Shown here: piece by piece, positions 1 through 10,767 of the stretch
Numbering within the stretch: position 1 is the first letter of the stretch
How the letters are laid out: every line of letters begins with the position of its first letter
Source of the DNA: an uncultured Pelagibacteraceae bacterium
GTDB lineage: Bacteria; Pseudomonadota; Alphaproteobacteria; Pelagibacterales; AG-422-B15
Assembly: GCA_902526005.1 (NCBI GenBank)
Contig: CABZIW010000001.1
Location: 158,988 to 222,987 of the forward strand
Reading direction: 5' to 3'
DNA length: 64,000 nt
The notes under the pieces: model-generated
Told to the model about the DNA's origin: nothing
The model's input: only the letters and a program-made list of their open reading frames with translations
The model's database searches: none
Made by a program: the position numbers and the translations under genes

Positions 1-661
1 CTTCAAAATGATCGCCAATATGTACTAATTCTTCAAATTTATCTAGTAAAATAATATCTTTTTCCGCAATTTTACCTATTTTTACTCTTCTTAACTCAGA
101 AACATAGGCATATGTTCCAAGCATTTTTCCTAAATCTCTCGCTATTGATCGCACATAAGTCCCAGTTGAACATTCCATTATGAAAGAATACTCATTTTTA
201 TTTTTAGGACCTGAACATTCTATACTTTTTATAAAAACATCTTTGGCTTTGAGTTCAAATTTTTGATTATTTCTCGCAAGTTTATAAGCCCTTTTACCAT
301 TAACCTTTACTGCAGAAAATTGTGGGGGTATTTGTCTTTGTTTTCCAATAAACTTTTTAATACATTGATCTATTTCATCTAATGTGGGCAAAATATTTGA
401 TTTTTTAATTGTCTTTCCAGTAATATCATCGGTATCTTTCAGCTCCCCGAAAACTACGTTAAATTTATAGACTTTATTTTGGTTGAGATAATGAATGCTT
501 TTAGTTGCTTCACCTAAAGCAATTGCAAGTATTCCTGTTGCAAAAGGGTCTAAAGTACCAGTATGTCCAATTTTTTTAATATTTAAAATTTTTTTAAGCC
601 TTTTAATTACTTTAAATGATGTAATGTTTTTTGGTTTGTCTATAAATATCCAACCGTTCAT
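1..661 (-). CDS. truB: tRNA pseudouridine(55) synthase TruB (3' end truncated by window edge)
   Basis: Minus-strand translation MNGWIFIDKPKNITSFKVIKRLKK...GHTGTLDPFATGILAIALGEATK; ATGA overlap with rbfA stop; not in ORF track because it runs off the window. Confidence 0.93.
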   Translation of the reverse strand, partial: MNGWIFIDKPKNITSFKVIKRLKKILNIKKIGHTGTLDPFATGILAIALGEATKSIHYLNQNKVYKFNVVFGELKDTDDITGKTIKKSNILPTLDEIDQCIKKFIGKQRQIPPQFSAVKVNGKRAYKLARNNQKFELKAKDVFIKSIECSGPKNKNEYSFIMECSTGTYVRSIARDLGKMLGTYAYVSELRRVKIGKIAEKDIILLDKFEELVHIGDHFE

Positions 662-1053
662 GATTTAATTTCTTTTAAATCATTGAGGACTTTCTCTGAT
701 CTAAGTAATTTTTCTATGTTACTTATTTCATTAACGCTTTTGTCATTTCTGAAAACAAGTTTAGGAGAAAACTTTAAATTTATTAAACTTGTAACTTCTC
801 TTGAGAGATATTGCTTACAGGAATTTAATTTTAAAATAATTTCAGTTTCAACAATTTTTTCATGAGCTACTACATAGACATATGCAATCTTTAAATCAGA
901 GTTCATTTCCACTTTTACAACATTAATTGGAAACTCGAAAGGTGTATCAAGTGGCAATTCATTTTTTACCAAAACCTCGCTTATAGCTTTTCTGATTATC
1001 TCAGAGACTTTGTGTGATCTATTGGTCTTTTCAGTTTTTCGTTTTAAAATCAC
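658..1053 (-). CDS. rbfA: 30S ribosome-binding factor RbfA
   Basis: Size, RbfA-like sequence, located between infB and truB. Confidence 0.9.
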   Translation of the reverse strand: MILKRKTEKTNRSHKVSEIIRKAISEVLVKNELPLDTPFEFPINVVKVEMNSDLKIAYVYVVAHEKIVETEIILKLNSCKQYLSREVTSLINLKFSPKLVFRNDKSVNEISNIEKLLRSEKVLNDLKEIKS

Positions 1054-3452
1054 AATGATTGTGCTATTTCTTCAATACTAAATGCTTCAATGAAATCGCC
1101 TACTTCGAAATCATTAAATTCTCTTATGCTTATCCCGCATTCTGTTCCAGATTTTACCTCATTGGCCTCATTTTTTTCTCTTTTTAAACTAAGAATATCT
1201 CCATCATAAATTGTTTTTTCATTTCTTGTTACTTTAACTTTCGCACTTTTGTTAACTGAACCTTCAACTACTCTACAGCCTGCAATTGCACCAATTTTTG
1301 AAACTTTAAAAATTTGTAAAACTTCAGCTTTACCAATGAAATTTTCTTTGATTGTAGGTTTTAATTTACCACTAGCAAAATTAGATACAAACTCAATAAG
1401 CTCATAAATAATATTAAAGTTTTGTATCGAAAGATTGTTTATTTTTGCTTTGGCCTTTGCTTCTTTTGTAGTACTGGAATTGAATGATAACAATAATGCA
1501 CTTGATGCTGATGCAAGAGCTACATCGCTCTCATTAATGAAACCAACCCCAGAGTGAATTACATTAATTATTATTTTGTCACTTTTTATATTTTCTAATT
1601 GATGAACTATAGCCTCTGATGAACCGCGAGTATCAGCTTTTATTACAACTTCTAATATTTCTTTACTATTTTCGAGTGAACCAAAGGCTAAATCATTATC
1701 TATATTTTTAATTTTTTTTGGTAAAACTTTCTTTTTCTTAATTTGACTTCTAATTTCACACAATTCTCTGGCTTTTTCATCACTTTCAACAGTTACAAAA
1801 CTGTCTCCAGCCTCAGGTGGCTCATTAAGACCCAATACTTGTACTGGCATAGATGAAACCGCCTCCATTAGATTTTGTCCTTTATCATTCAGTATTGCCC
1901 TAACTTTTCCATATTCACTTCCAGCAACAGCTATGTCGCCAACTTTTAATTTTCCATTTGTTACAATAATATTACAAAGAGGTCCTCTTCCTTTATCCAC
2001 ATTTGCTTCAATTACTGTTGCTTCAGCAAAAGTTTCGTTATTTGTTTTCAATTCTGAGAGCTCAGCCTGTAAGACAATAGCTTCAAGTAATTTATCAATA
2101 TTACTACCTGTTTCAGCTGATACTTCAACTGATTGGATCTCACCTGATAAATCTTCAACTATTAAATCTTCTGAGAGAAGTTGCTCTTTTATTTTTTGAG
2201 GATTTGATTCTGGTTTATCACATTTGTTAATAGCAACAATAATAGGTACCTTAGCAGACTTTGCATGTGAGATGGCTTCTTTAGTTTGTGGCATTACTCC
2301 ATCATCAGCAGCAACTATTAAGACTACAATATCTGTTACGTTGGCACCTCGTGCACGCATATCTGTGAAAGCTGCATGTCCAGGAGTATCAATAAAAGTA
2401 ATTTTTTTACTATTATGCATTACTTCATATGCACCAATATGTTGAGTGATACCTCCACTCTCCCCTGAAACAACATTGGAATTTCTAATTTTATCCAATA
2501 AAGAAGTTTTACCATGGTCAACGTGACCCATTATGGTCACTATCGGTGATCTAATGTCATTTTTTCCCGCTTTAATATCTTTTGAAATAAGGTCTTTTTC
2601 AAGATCTTCTATATTTTCTCTTTTGAAGTTGTGACCGAATTCTGTTACCAAAATTTCTGCTGTATCAGCATCAATTGACTCATTTATTGTGGCCATCATA
2701 CCCATTTTCATTAATGATTTTATTAAGTCCCCTGACTTTTCAGTCATTCTGTTTGCTAGTTCTTTTACAGTTATGAATTCGGGTATGTATACGTCTCTAA
2801 CAAGTTTTTTTGCAGGCTCCTGCTCCGAATAAGTTTTTTTGGTTTTTTGTTTTGCTCTTTTATAGGCCGCAAGGCTTCTTGTTCTTTCATCAATGTCACT
2901 CAAGGCTGTAACAATAGTAACTTTTCTTTCTCTAATTTTCTTTCTGCCAAATGTGTTTTGAGTTTTCTTTCTATCTTCAGTTTCATCTGGTTTTTCAGAG
3001 TTTTTTTTCTTATCTGAATCCCTTTTAAGATCTCTACCATCTACAATATCAATATTATTATTTTTATTCTCTATGAAAGAGGGATTCTGTTTTTCTACCT
3101 GATTTGGCGATTTTCCAGATCTAATTTTATCTATTTCATCTTTTTTTTCTTTTTTACTATCAGCTTGAAGGATTCTTTTTTGTTCATCTTTTGATAACGG
3201 TTTAAGTACAACACCTGATTTATTTGTGGTTTTTTCAATGTTTTCTTGAAGATTTTTTTCAATAGTATTTTTCTTTTTTGTACTTGGAATTTGGGATTGA
3301 GTTTCTGTGCCGATACTTCTTTTGTATCTCTTTTTTTCAACAATAACCGTTTTACCTGCTTCAATATTTCTTTTTGGTGCAATTAAAGGTTTGGTACCCA
3401 GCTTTAAACTTAAGGTCCTACTTTTTTTTGTTTTATCTTTGGTATCTGTCAT
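1050..3452 (-). CDS. infB: Translation initiation factor IF-2
   Basis: GTPase motifs [26 protein letters not shown]; Lys-rich N-terminal domain. Confidence 0.98.
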   Translation of the reverse strand: MTDTKDKTKKSRTLSLKLGTKPLIAPKRNIEAGKTVIVEKKRYKRSIGTETQSQIPSTKKKNTIEKNLQENIEKTTNKSGVVLKPLSKDEQKRILQADSKKEKKDEIDKIRSGKSPNQVEKQNPSFIENKNNNIDIVDGRDLKRDSDKKKNSEKPDETEDRKKTQNTFGRKKIRERKVTIVTALSDIDERTRSLAAYKRAKQKTKKTYSEQEPAKKLVRDVYIPEFITVKELANRMTEKSGDLIKSLMKMGMMATINESIDADTAEILVTEFGHNFKRENIEDLEKDLISKDIKAGKNDIRSPIVTIMGHVDHGKTSLLDKIRNSNVVSGESGGITQHIGAYEVMHNSKKITFIDTPGHAAFTDMRARGANVTDIVVLIVAADDGVMPQTKEAISHAKSAKVPIIVAINKCDKPESNPQKIKEQLLSEDLIVEDLSGEIQSVEVSAETGSNIDKLLEAIVLQAELSELKTNNETFAEATVIEANVDKGRGPLCNIIVTNGKLKVGDIAVAGSEYGKVRAILNDKGQNLMEAVSSMPVQVLGLNEPPEAGDSFVTVESDEKARELCEIRSQIKKKKVLPKKIKNIDNDLAFGSLENSKEILEVVIKADTRGSSEAIVHQLENIKSDKIIINVIHSGVGFINESDVALASASSALLLSFNSSTTKEAKAKAKINNLSIQNFNIIYELIEFVSNFASGKLKPTIKENFIGKAEVLQIFKVSKIGAIAGCRVVEGSVNKSAKVKVTRNEKTIYDGDILSLKREKNEANEVKSGTECGISIREFNDFEVGDFIEAFSIEEIAQSL

Positions 3453-3473
3453 TACTAAAATCTATAAATTAAA

Positions 3474-5009
3474 TTATTCAAGCCATATTTTTCTAGCTTC
3501 CATGATTAATTGATCGCCTTCTTCACGCGTTAAATTAAACTCCTCTAGTAGCCCCGTTACTTTTGAGTCTTTGTCTCCTTTAACTTCCAAATAGCCGATT
3601 AGATCATCTGTTGTTAATCCAGCAAAGTCATCAAGAGTTTTAACATCGTTCTCTGCTAACTTAACTACCATTGCCTTTGATAGTAAATCAAACTGAATTA
3701 AATCATTTGATACTTTCATGTTTTTAATTTTTGTTTGATCTTCGTCGTCTTTATCTGACAAAAATTTCTTTGCTCTGTCTATTAATTCTGTAACAATTTC
3801 TTCATCAAAACCCTCAATAGATAATAATTCTGATTTATCTGTATCTATTACTTCTTCAACACTTCCAAACCCCTCACTTACAAGTAGCTGTGCAAGTGTT
3901 TCATCAACATCTAAAGATGAAACGAATATATCTGTTTTATTTGTAAAGTCCTCTTGTCGCTTAGATGATTCTTCATCTTCAGTTAATATATCAATCTCAT
4001 ATCCAGTTAATTCAGTTGCAAGTTTAACATTTTGCCCTCTTCTTCCTATAGCAAGACTTAAGTGTTCCTCGGACACTACAACTTCAATTTTGTTTTGGTC
4101 TTCATCAAGAACAACTTTTAATACTTCAGCAGGAGAAAGTGAGGCGATTGCTAAATTTGCGACATTATCAGACCAATTTATAATATCAATTTTCTCTCCT
4201 TGTAACTCATTAACCACTGCTTGAACTCGACTACCCCTCATTCCGACGCACGCGCCAACAGGGTCAATTGAACCATCTTCCGTAAAAACTGCTATTTTAG
4301 CTCGACTGCCGGGATCACGTGCCACACTTTTAATACTAATAATTCCATCGTAAATCTCTGGCACCTCTTGAGTAAATAGTTTTGCCATAAATTGTGGATG
4401 GGATCTGGACAAGAATATTTGTGGTCCCTTTAATTCTGCTCTCACGTCATAAATGTACGCTCTTACCCTATCACCATTACGTAGATTTTCTCTAGGAATT
4501 GTTTGATCTTTTCTAACAACACCCTCAGCTTTACCAAGATCTAGTATAATATTTCCAAACTCCATTCTTTTAACAATTCCATTTACAATTTCACCAACCC
4601 TATCTTTATATTCGTTGTACTGTCTTTCTCTTTCTGCCTCACGGACTTTAGAATTAATTACTTGTTTTGCAGTTTGCGCGGCTATTCTTCCAAAATCTAA
4701 AGGAGGAAGTGGATCAAGCAGTTGGTCACCTATTTGAGCAGCTCCATTTATTTTTTTTGCTGCTTTAAGAGTAATTTCAAGAAATTTATTTTTAACATCA
4801 TCAACAACGAGCATTTTTCTTGATATTGAAATATCTCCGTTGTCTTGATTAATTTCTACTATAACTTCATTTTCTTCGCCATAATTACTCTTGGCTGCTT
4901 TAGCAATTGCCTCTTCTAGAGCCGCTATAACAATTGATTTATCTATCATTTTTTCTTGAGCAACAGCTTCAGCAATTCTTAGAATTTCAATTTTATTTGC
5001 ACTAACCAT
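3474..5009 (-). CDS. nusA: Transcription termination/antitermination protein NusA
   Basis: S1/KH domains (VGACVGMRGSRVQAVVNELQGEKIDII, AIGRRGQNVKLA), C-terminal acidic repeats; SD-like AAGGA upstream of ATG. Confidence 0.97.
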   Translation of the reverse strand: MVSANKIEILRIAEAVAQEKMIDKSIVIAALEEAIAKAAKSNYGEENEVIVEINQDNGDISISRKMLVVDDVKNKFLEITLKAAKKINGAAQIGDQLLDPLPPLDFGRIAAQTAKQVINSKVREAERERQYNEYKDRVGEIVNGIVKRMEFGNIILDLGKAEGVVRKDQTIPRENLRNGDRVRAYIYDVRAELKGPQIFLSRSHPQFMAKLFTQEVPEIYDGIISIKSVARDPGSRAKIAVFTEDGSIDPVGACVGMRGSRVQAVVNELQGEKIDIINWSDNVANLAIASLSPAEVLKVVLDEDQNKIEVVVSEEHLSLAIGRRGQNVKLATELTGYEIDILTEDEESSKRQEDFTNKTDIFVSSLDVDETLAQLLVSEGFGSVEEVIDTDKSELLSIEGFDEEIVTELIDRAKKFLSDKDDEDQTKIKNMKVSNDLIQFDLLSKAMVVKLAENDVKTLDDFAGLTTDDLIGYLEVKGDKDSKVTGLLEEFNLTREEGDQLIMEARKIWLE

Positions 5010-5025
5010 ATGTATCCTTCAGTGT

Positions 5026-5053
5026 AAAAAAAAAGTGGGCTTAACCCACTTTT
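5026..5053 (-). terminator. Intrinsic terminator / candidate attenuator in nusA leader
   Basis: Minus strand AAAAGTGGG-TTAAG-CCCACTTTTTTTTT: 9-bp stem, 5-nt loop, T9 tract; ends 16 nt before nusA ATG. Confidence 0.8.
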
Positions 5054-5079
5054 GTTTGAATTAGCAATATTTTCTAAAG

Positions 5080-5108
5080 TCTATACACCTGTAATATTAA
5101 TTAATCAA
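5080..5108 (-). promoter_or_regulatory. Candidate sigma70-type promoter for nusA leader
   Basis: TTGATT - 17 nt - TATAGA on minus strand, upstream of the hairpin. Confidence 0.45.
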
Positions 5109-5128
5109 GTAAGTAAAATAAAGTTATT

Positions 5129-5824
5129 TTATAGAGTTAACATATAGATTTTTCCCCCATTTTCTATTGCTTTTCTTTGATATTTTGAAATTCCATATAA
5201 TTCATCGTTTTTATTAAGTGTAGATGAACTAAATGTCCCGAAACTATCTTTATGTTCATTTAAGAGACTTACAGTGTCTCTCAGATAATCTGAAGAATCG
5301 GTAGTCATATATATTGAGTTTTTTGATTTTATTATTTTATTTAAAAGACTTAATATTTCGTATGACATTAATCTTCTTTTATGATGTCTTTTCTTTACCC
5401 ATGGATCCGGGTTAATAAGAAAAATTTTATCAATGGATTTATGTGGCATTACTTCTAAAAAATAAAAACTATTTAAATTGCTTAACCTTATATTTTTTAA
5501 TCCAAACTCTAAAATTGATTCAAGAACTTTTGCAATACCATTTAAATAAACTTCGACACCTATAAATAATTCATTTGGTCTAGAAATTGCATTTTTAATC
5601 AAAAACTCACCATTTCCAAAACCAATTTCAATATTGGTCTTGTCATAATGGTCAGGTATATCTATTTTTCTATTTATTTTATCGTTGTTGAGACATTCGA
5701 TGACATCCTGATCGAAAGAAAAATCTTTATAAAACTTATTTATCAATTTTTTTTTAGGTAAAGAAATTTTTTTGGATATTTTTCTTCCATGAAAGGAATA
5801 ATACTGAGGATATTTGTTTTTCAA
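5129..5824 (-). CDS. trmB: tRNA (guanine-N7)-methyltransferase TrmB
   Basis: IEIGFGNGEFL SAM motif, INPDPWVKKRHHKRR signature. Confidence 0.93.
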   Translation of the reverse strand: MKNKYPQYYSFHGRKISKKISLPKKKLINKFYKDFSFDQDVIECLNNDKINRKIDIPDHYDKTNIEIGFGNGEFLIKNAISRPNELFIGVEVYLNGIAKVLESILEFGLKNIRLSNLNSFYFLEVMPHKSIDKIFLINPDPWVKKRHHKRRLMSYEILSLLNKIIKSKNSIYMTTDSSDYLRDTVSLLNEHKDSFGTFSSSTLNKNDELYGISKYQRKAIENGGKIYMLTL

Positions 5825-5841
5825 TAAAAACAGGAACTTTT

Positions 5842-6999
5842 CTAAAGTTTTTTTGCTAAGTCAATGTTTTCCCAAGAAAATGATCCATCACTCTCTGCTT
5901 CTCTTCCAAAATGACCGTAAGCTGCACTCTTTTTATAAATCGGTTTATGTAAATTAAGGTGATCCCTTATACCTCTAGGTGTAAGATCAATGTTGGATGT
6001 AATTTTTTTAATGAGATCTTCATCTGACATCTGAGAAGTTCCATGTGTATCAACATAGATTGAAAGCGGGTCTGAGACGCCAATTGCATACGCAAGTTGT
6101 AGGGTACATTTATCTGCAATCCCAGACGCAACAACATTTTTAGCAATGTATCTTGTGATATATGCTGCTGATCTATCAACCTTAGTAGGATCTTTTCCTG
6201 AAAATGCACCTCCACCATGTGGGGCCGCTCCACCGTAAGTATCAACTATTATTTTTCTTCCTGTCAGCCCTGTATCTCCATCAGGACCTCCTATTACAAA
6301 CTTTCCAGTAGGATTAATTAATATTTCAGTTTCATTACTAATCCACTCTTCAGGCATAATATTTTTAATTATCGGAATAATAATTTCACTCACTCCTCGT
6401 TGATCAAGATTTTCATCATGCTGTGTAGAAACTACTATTTTAGTACATTTCTCTGGTGAGCCATTATCATATTGAAGCGTGACTTGACTTTTAGAGTCGG
6501 GTTGTATTCCTGGTGTTTCGCCTTTCTTTCTTTTAAATGCCATTTTTTCTAAAATTTTATGCGAGTAGTATATTGGTGCAGGCATTAATGACGGTGTTTC
6601 TTTGCAAGCGTAGCCAAACATGATTCCTTGATCACCCGCACCTTGATCTTTATTTCCTGATGCATCAACTCCCATTGCTATATCAGCAGATTGACTATGT
6701 ACACCTGAACAGTCAAAAGAAAACTTTTCCCAGTGAAAACCTTCTTGTTCATATCCAATCTCTTTCACTGCATTTCTTGCAAGCGTCTCGTAATCACACT
6801 TATAATTTTCTGGACCTCTTACTTCTCCAGCCATCACTACTTTATTTGTTGTTACTAACGTTTCCATTGCTACCCTAGAATTTTCAGGATTTTCCTGAGA
6901 GAGAAAATCATCAACTACAGAATCTGAAATTATATCACATACCTTATCTGGGTGACCTTCTGAAACTGACTCACTTGTAAAAAGATACTTGTTGCTCAT
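5842..6999 (-). CDS. metK: S-adenosylmethionine synthetase
   Basis: [47 protein letters not shown]. Confidence 0.98.
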   Translation of the reverse strand: MSNKYLFTSESVSEGHPDKVCDIISDSVVDDFLSQENPENSRVAMETLVTTNKVVMAGEVRGPENYKCDYETLARNAVKEIGYEQEGFHWEKFSFDCSGVHSQSADIAMGVDASGNKDQGAGDQGIMFGYACKETPSLMPAPIYYSHKILEKMAFKRKKGETPGIQPDSKSQVTLQYDNGSPEKCTKIVVSTQHDENLDQRGVSEIIIPIIKNIMPEEWISNETEILINPTGKFVIGGPDGDTGLTGRKIIVDTYGGAAPHGGGAFSGKDPTKVDRSAAYITRYIAKNVVASGIADKCTLQLAYAIGVSDPLSIYVDTHGTSQMSDEDLIKKITSNIDLTPRGIRDHLNLHKPIYKKSAAYGHFGREAESDGSFSWENIDLAKKL

Positions 7000-7004
7000 A
7001 CGTT

Positions 7005-8438
7005 TTAACTATTTTGTTTAAAGCGAACAGCATAGCCAATTATAAAAAATAAAACTATTAAAAAATATGCAAAGAGATTTCCATAATCTCTATAGACAGT
7101 AGTCTCCAATTTCTTGGGGATTTTCACATCTAAATAAGTGTTTTCACCAATATTTGTGACATTTAAAATTTCTCCAATTGGGCTTATTAAGCCTGAAAAT
7201 CCTTTATTAGAAGATCTGACTAGAGGTATCCCAAGTTCAATTGATCTAAAGAGAGCGTGCGTGAAATGTTGACGAGGGCCACTAAAGTTTCCAAACCATC
7301 CATCATTACTTATGTTTACTAATAAATTAGTGTTATTTGAAATACTATTACGAACGAAGTTTGGGAAAATCACTTCGTAACATATAAGTGGCAATATATT
7401 TGCCTTAAATACCTGGTCACTACTTCCTTTAGTCAATTCGTTTTCAAAAAACTTATTTTCACTAAATAAAATATGCATCAAACTTGACAATGGAAAATAC
7501 TCTCCAAAAGGTACAAGAATTTTTTTATCATAAGTAAATCCATTATAATTGATTGAATTATAAAATTTATTTTGATCTCTTCTAATATATCCAACTAACC
7601 AGTTTTCTGGTGTAGTTGGATTAAGACCCAACGAGGTTTCAGGAAAAACTGTAATTAAGTTAGAAGACCCCATTATCGCAGTATTCTCAATCGATTTCTT
7701 CGTCCATTTATCTTTTTGATTAAAATATGTATGTATTATTCTTAATTCATTTTCTGAATAGATCGTTTGATTATTATTAATTCTATACGAACCGTATAGA
7801 TATAATAAAGCGAGAATTAAAATTGCAGTATATAAATAAAATTTATTTTTTATATCAGCAATGTAGCTAAATATACAAACTGAGCAAAATACAGTTATTA
7901 GTCCAAGCCCATAGACTCCAAAAATTGATGCTGATTGTGAGTAACTTAATGACCATGACCAACTATATCCAACTAAATTCCATGGCAGACCTGTAAATAA
8001 AACACTTCTTAAAAATTCAAAAATTATCCATATTGAACTGAAATAAAATAATTTTGAGTTGGACTTGCTCCATAAAAAAGCATTGATAAGTTGCATTACG
8101 CCAAAAAAAATAGAGATAGAAAGAGGAAAAAAAATTAAAATAATTGGTGCTACATAAAACAACTTTGCATCAAGTTCTATTATTGAGTTTGAAACCCAAT
8201 ACATACTTAATAGAAAAAAACCAAAACCAAAGCAAATACCGTTAAAAAAAAAAATTTTATAATATCTTTTAAAATTTTCAAAAATATAGTTATTGATTAA
8301 AAAATAAGTTCCAATTGCAATTAAAGACAAGAATGGAACTTTGAATGGCTCAAAACTAAATGCTAAGAGTATTCCCAATAAAAAACAGGTAGCATGTAAG
8401 TAAAATCTTCTTAGTGGAATAAATTCCAATAATTTCAT
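7005..8438 (-). CDS. lnt: Apolipoprotein N-acyltransferase
   Basis: Multi-TM N-terminus plus nitrilase domain ([35 protein letters not shown]). Confidence 0.95.
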   Translation of the reverse strand: MKLLEFIPLRRFYLHATCFLLGILLAFSFEPFKVPFLSLIAIGTYFLINNYIFENFKRYYKIFFFNGICFGFGFFLLSMYWVSNSIIELDAKLFYVAPIILIFFPLSISIFFGVMQLINAFLWSKSNSKLFYFSSIWIIFEFLRSVLFTGLPWNLVGYSWSWSLSYSQSASIFGVYGLGLITVFCSVCIFSYIADIKNKFYLYTAILILALLYLYGSYRINNNQTIYSENELRIIHTYFNQKDKWTKKSIENTAIMGSSNLITVFPETSLGLNPTTPENWLVGYIRRDQNKFYNSINYNGFTYDKKILVPFGEYFPLSSLMHILFSENKFFENELTKGSSDQVFKANILPLICYEVIFPNFVRNSISNNTNLLVNISNDGWFGNFSGPRQHFTHALFRSIELGIPLVRSSNKGFSGLISPIGEILNVTNIGENTYLDVKIPKKLETTVYRDYGNLFAYFLIVLFFIIGYAVRFKQNS

Positions 8439-9274
8439 TATTTTTTAGGTGTTGTTACTTTAACAGATTTAATTTTCATTGGATCTGCATCTTTTATTTC
8501 AAAGGTCGTGCCTGAAGTATGTTTTATAATTTCCCCTCTTTGCGGAACTCGACCCGTTATTGAAAAAATTAATCCTCCTAGTGTGTCAACATCATCATTA
8601 TCATATGAATTCAAAAATTCGACATTGGTTACTTTCTGAAGTTCATCTATTTCAATTCTAGCACTAGCCTCGAAAGTATTTACAGAGGATTTAATGAGCA
8701 TTGGCAAGTTCTTTTCGTCATGTTCATCTTCAATTTCACCAGTAATTTCCTCAATTACATCCTCAATTGTAACAAGACCATCAGTACAGCCATACTCATC
8801 TATTACAATACCCATATGTAATCTGGTTAACTGCATTTTTAACAATAAATCAAGCACTGGCATTGAAGGAGGGATTTCTAAAATCTCTCTTTTTAAATTT
8901 TGAAGAAAATTCGTTTCCGTTTTTTTTTGATTTTGATAATTTACCAAATCCTTTATGTGAATCATGCCAATAATATTATCAAGATTTTTTTCATATATTG
9001 GTACTCTAGAGTGAGCTTCCTTTATAAAAACCTCAAGCACTTTTGCAAAGCTGTCATTTAATTCTACTGCACCAATATCAGCCCTTGGTATCATTATATC
9101 TGACGATCTGATGCCATCAATTTTTAAGATATTTAGAAGCATCAATCTTTCGTGCTTTGAAATTCCCTCAGTGCCTTTCAAGTCATTATCTAAAACAGTT
9201 TCAATACTTTGTTTTAGATTACTATTTTCAGTATTTTTCTTAAAAAGCAATTTTTTAAATAATTTTCTGATCAT
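8438..9274 (-). CDS. CBS-domain / CorC-HlyC family protein
   Basis: MIPRADIGAVE, HSRVPIYEKNLDNIIGMIHIKDL, IDEYGCTDGLVTIEDVIEEITGEIEDE. Confidence 0.92.
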   Translation of the reverse strand: MIRKLFKKLLFKKNTENSNLKQSIETVLDNDLKGTEGISKHERLMLLNILKIDGIRSSDIMIPRADIGAVELNDSFAKVLEVFIKEAHSRVPIYEKNLDNIIGMIHIKDLVNYQNQKKTETNFLQNLKREILEIPPSMPVLDLLLKMQLTRLHMGIVIDEYGCTDGLVTIEDVIEEITGEIEDEHDEKNLPMLIKSSVNTFEASARIEIDELQKVTNVEFLNSYDNDDVDTLGGLIFSITGRVPQRGEIIKHTSGTTFEIKDADPMKIKSVKVTTPKK

Positions 9275-9726
9275 GATAAGTGCTTTATATTATCAAATAT
9301 TAAATTTTCGAACTTATTCATTCGCTTAAACTGTTTTTCAGTATTGTGATCATAACCCAACAGATGAAGCATTCCATGAATTGTCATCTTACACAAATGG
9401 TCGTACTTTTTAACTTTTTGTTCAATGGACTCCTCCAATAAAGTTTGATTTGATAAAACAATATCACCTAAAAGGTGAATACCATCTGAAGTAGATTGCA
9501 TTGGAAATGATAGAACATTTGTTGGTTTATTTTTATTTCTATATTGATTATTAAGTTTCTTAATTTCATTATTTGAGGTTAAAAAAATACTAACGACAAT
9601 ATCTTCATCAATTTTTATATCCATTTGCTTAAGCGTTTCATTTACAGCTTGTCCAATATATTTTTTGAAATGTGGAAAATGTTTTTTCCATCCTTTGTCC
9701 CCAATATTATAAGTTATCTTAGTCAT
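9271..9726 (-). CDS. ybeY: Endoribonuclease YbeY
   Basis: TNVLSFP and HGMLHLLGYDH motifs. Confidence 0.95.
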   Translation of the reverse strand: MTKITYNIGDKGWKKHFPHFKKYIGQAVNETLKQMDIKIDEDIVVSIFLTSNNEIKKLNNQYRNKNKPTNVLSFPMQSTSDGIHLLGDIVLSNQTLLEESIEQKVKKYDHLCKMTIHGMLHLLGYDHNTEKQFKRMNKFENLIFDNIKHLS

Positions 9727-9729
9727 TAA

Positions 9730-10749
9730 TTATGATTTTTGATCAAAAAGGTCTTTTATTTGGTCATCGTATGAATCATACGCATTGATAATTTTTGTGA
9801 CCATTTCATCTCTGACAATGTCTTTTGATCCTAGCTCAACAACTTCAATATTATCAATTTTTTCCAGGATTTTAATTGATTTTAATAACCCTGAATCACT
9901 TTTTCTATTGAGGTCTATTTGAGATGGATCACCCGTAACTACCATTCTAGAATTTTTACCACATCTAGTTAAGAACATTTTTATTTGTGTATGTGTTGCA
10001 TTTTGGGCTTCATCTAAGATTACAAATGAATTATTTAATGTCCTGCCTCTCATAAAAGCTAGAGGAGCTATTTCAATTTCAGCAGATTCAATTTTTCTTA
10101 TCGCTATATCTGATGGCATAAGATCGTAAAGACTGTCGTACAATGGTCTCAGGTAAGGATCTACCTTTTCTTTTAAATCACCAGGTAAGAAACCAAGTTT
10201 TTCTCCAGCTTCTACTGCTGGTCTAGATAGAATTATTCTATCAAATTTATTATCTAGTAATTGAGAAACTGCTGCTGCAACTGCCAGGAATGTTTTGCCT
10301 GTTCCAGCTGGACCAACTGCAAAGATAATTTTCTTTCTTTGAAGAATATCTAAATAATGATTTTGCATTTTACTTTTACCAATAACATCAAGTTTTGATG
10401 TCTTGGTGACTGTCAAGTTTCTTATTTTATCATTGTCATTTAAAAATTGCATTTTTAGATTCTCCTGAATTAAATTAATATTATTTCCTTTTCTGTTAGA
10501 TTTTAAACCCTGTTGTGTTTTTAAAATTGCATTTCGCAAAATATTTCTGTATTTTTTTTCACCTTTAATAATTAGTTGATTTCCTTTTTGAAATACCTTA
10601 ATGGGAAGCTGATCTTCAAAAAAATTTAAATTTTCATTGTTAACTCCAAATATCTCTACAACATCTAAGTTATCAATATTTATTATGGAAGATCCTGACG
10701 ACAGGTCTTTTTGATTTTCGGATATAGATTTTATTTGTTTATTTTTCAA
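9730..10749 (-). CDS. PhoH family ATPase
   Basis: FAVGPAGTGKTFLAVAAAV, RPAVEAGEKLGFLPGDLKEKVDPYLRPLYD, FVILDEAQNAT. Confidence 0.95.
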   Translation of the reverse strand: MKNKQIKSISENQKDLSSGSSIINIDNLDVVEIFGVNNENLNFFEDQLPIKVFQKGNQLIIKGEKKYRNILRNAILKTQQGLKSNRKGNNINLIQENLKMQFLNDNDKIRNLTVTKTSKLDVIGKSKMQNHYLDILQRKKIIFAVGPAGTGKTFLAVAAAVSQLLDNKFDRIILSRPAVEAGEKLGFLPGDLKEKVDPYLRPLYDSLYDLMPSDIAIRKIESAEIEIAPLAFMRGRTLNNSFVILDEAQNATHTQIKMFLTRCGKNSRMVVTGDPSQIDLNRKSDSGLLKSIKILEKIDNIEVVELGSKDIVRDEMVTKIINAYDSYDDQIKDLFDQKS

Positions 10750-10767
10750 ATTAAGCGGATAATCAAT

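Noticed and set aside
3131-3382. Minus-strand 83-aa ORF and other ORFs nested in infB, nusA, dnaK, hslU and similar genes
   Set aside because: Out-of-frame or antisense shadows of strong coding regions with low-complexity Lys/Ser/Leu-rich composition; no independent support.
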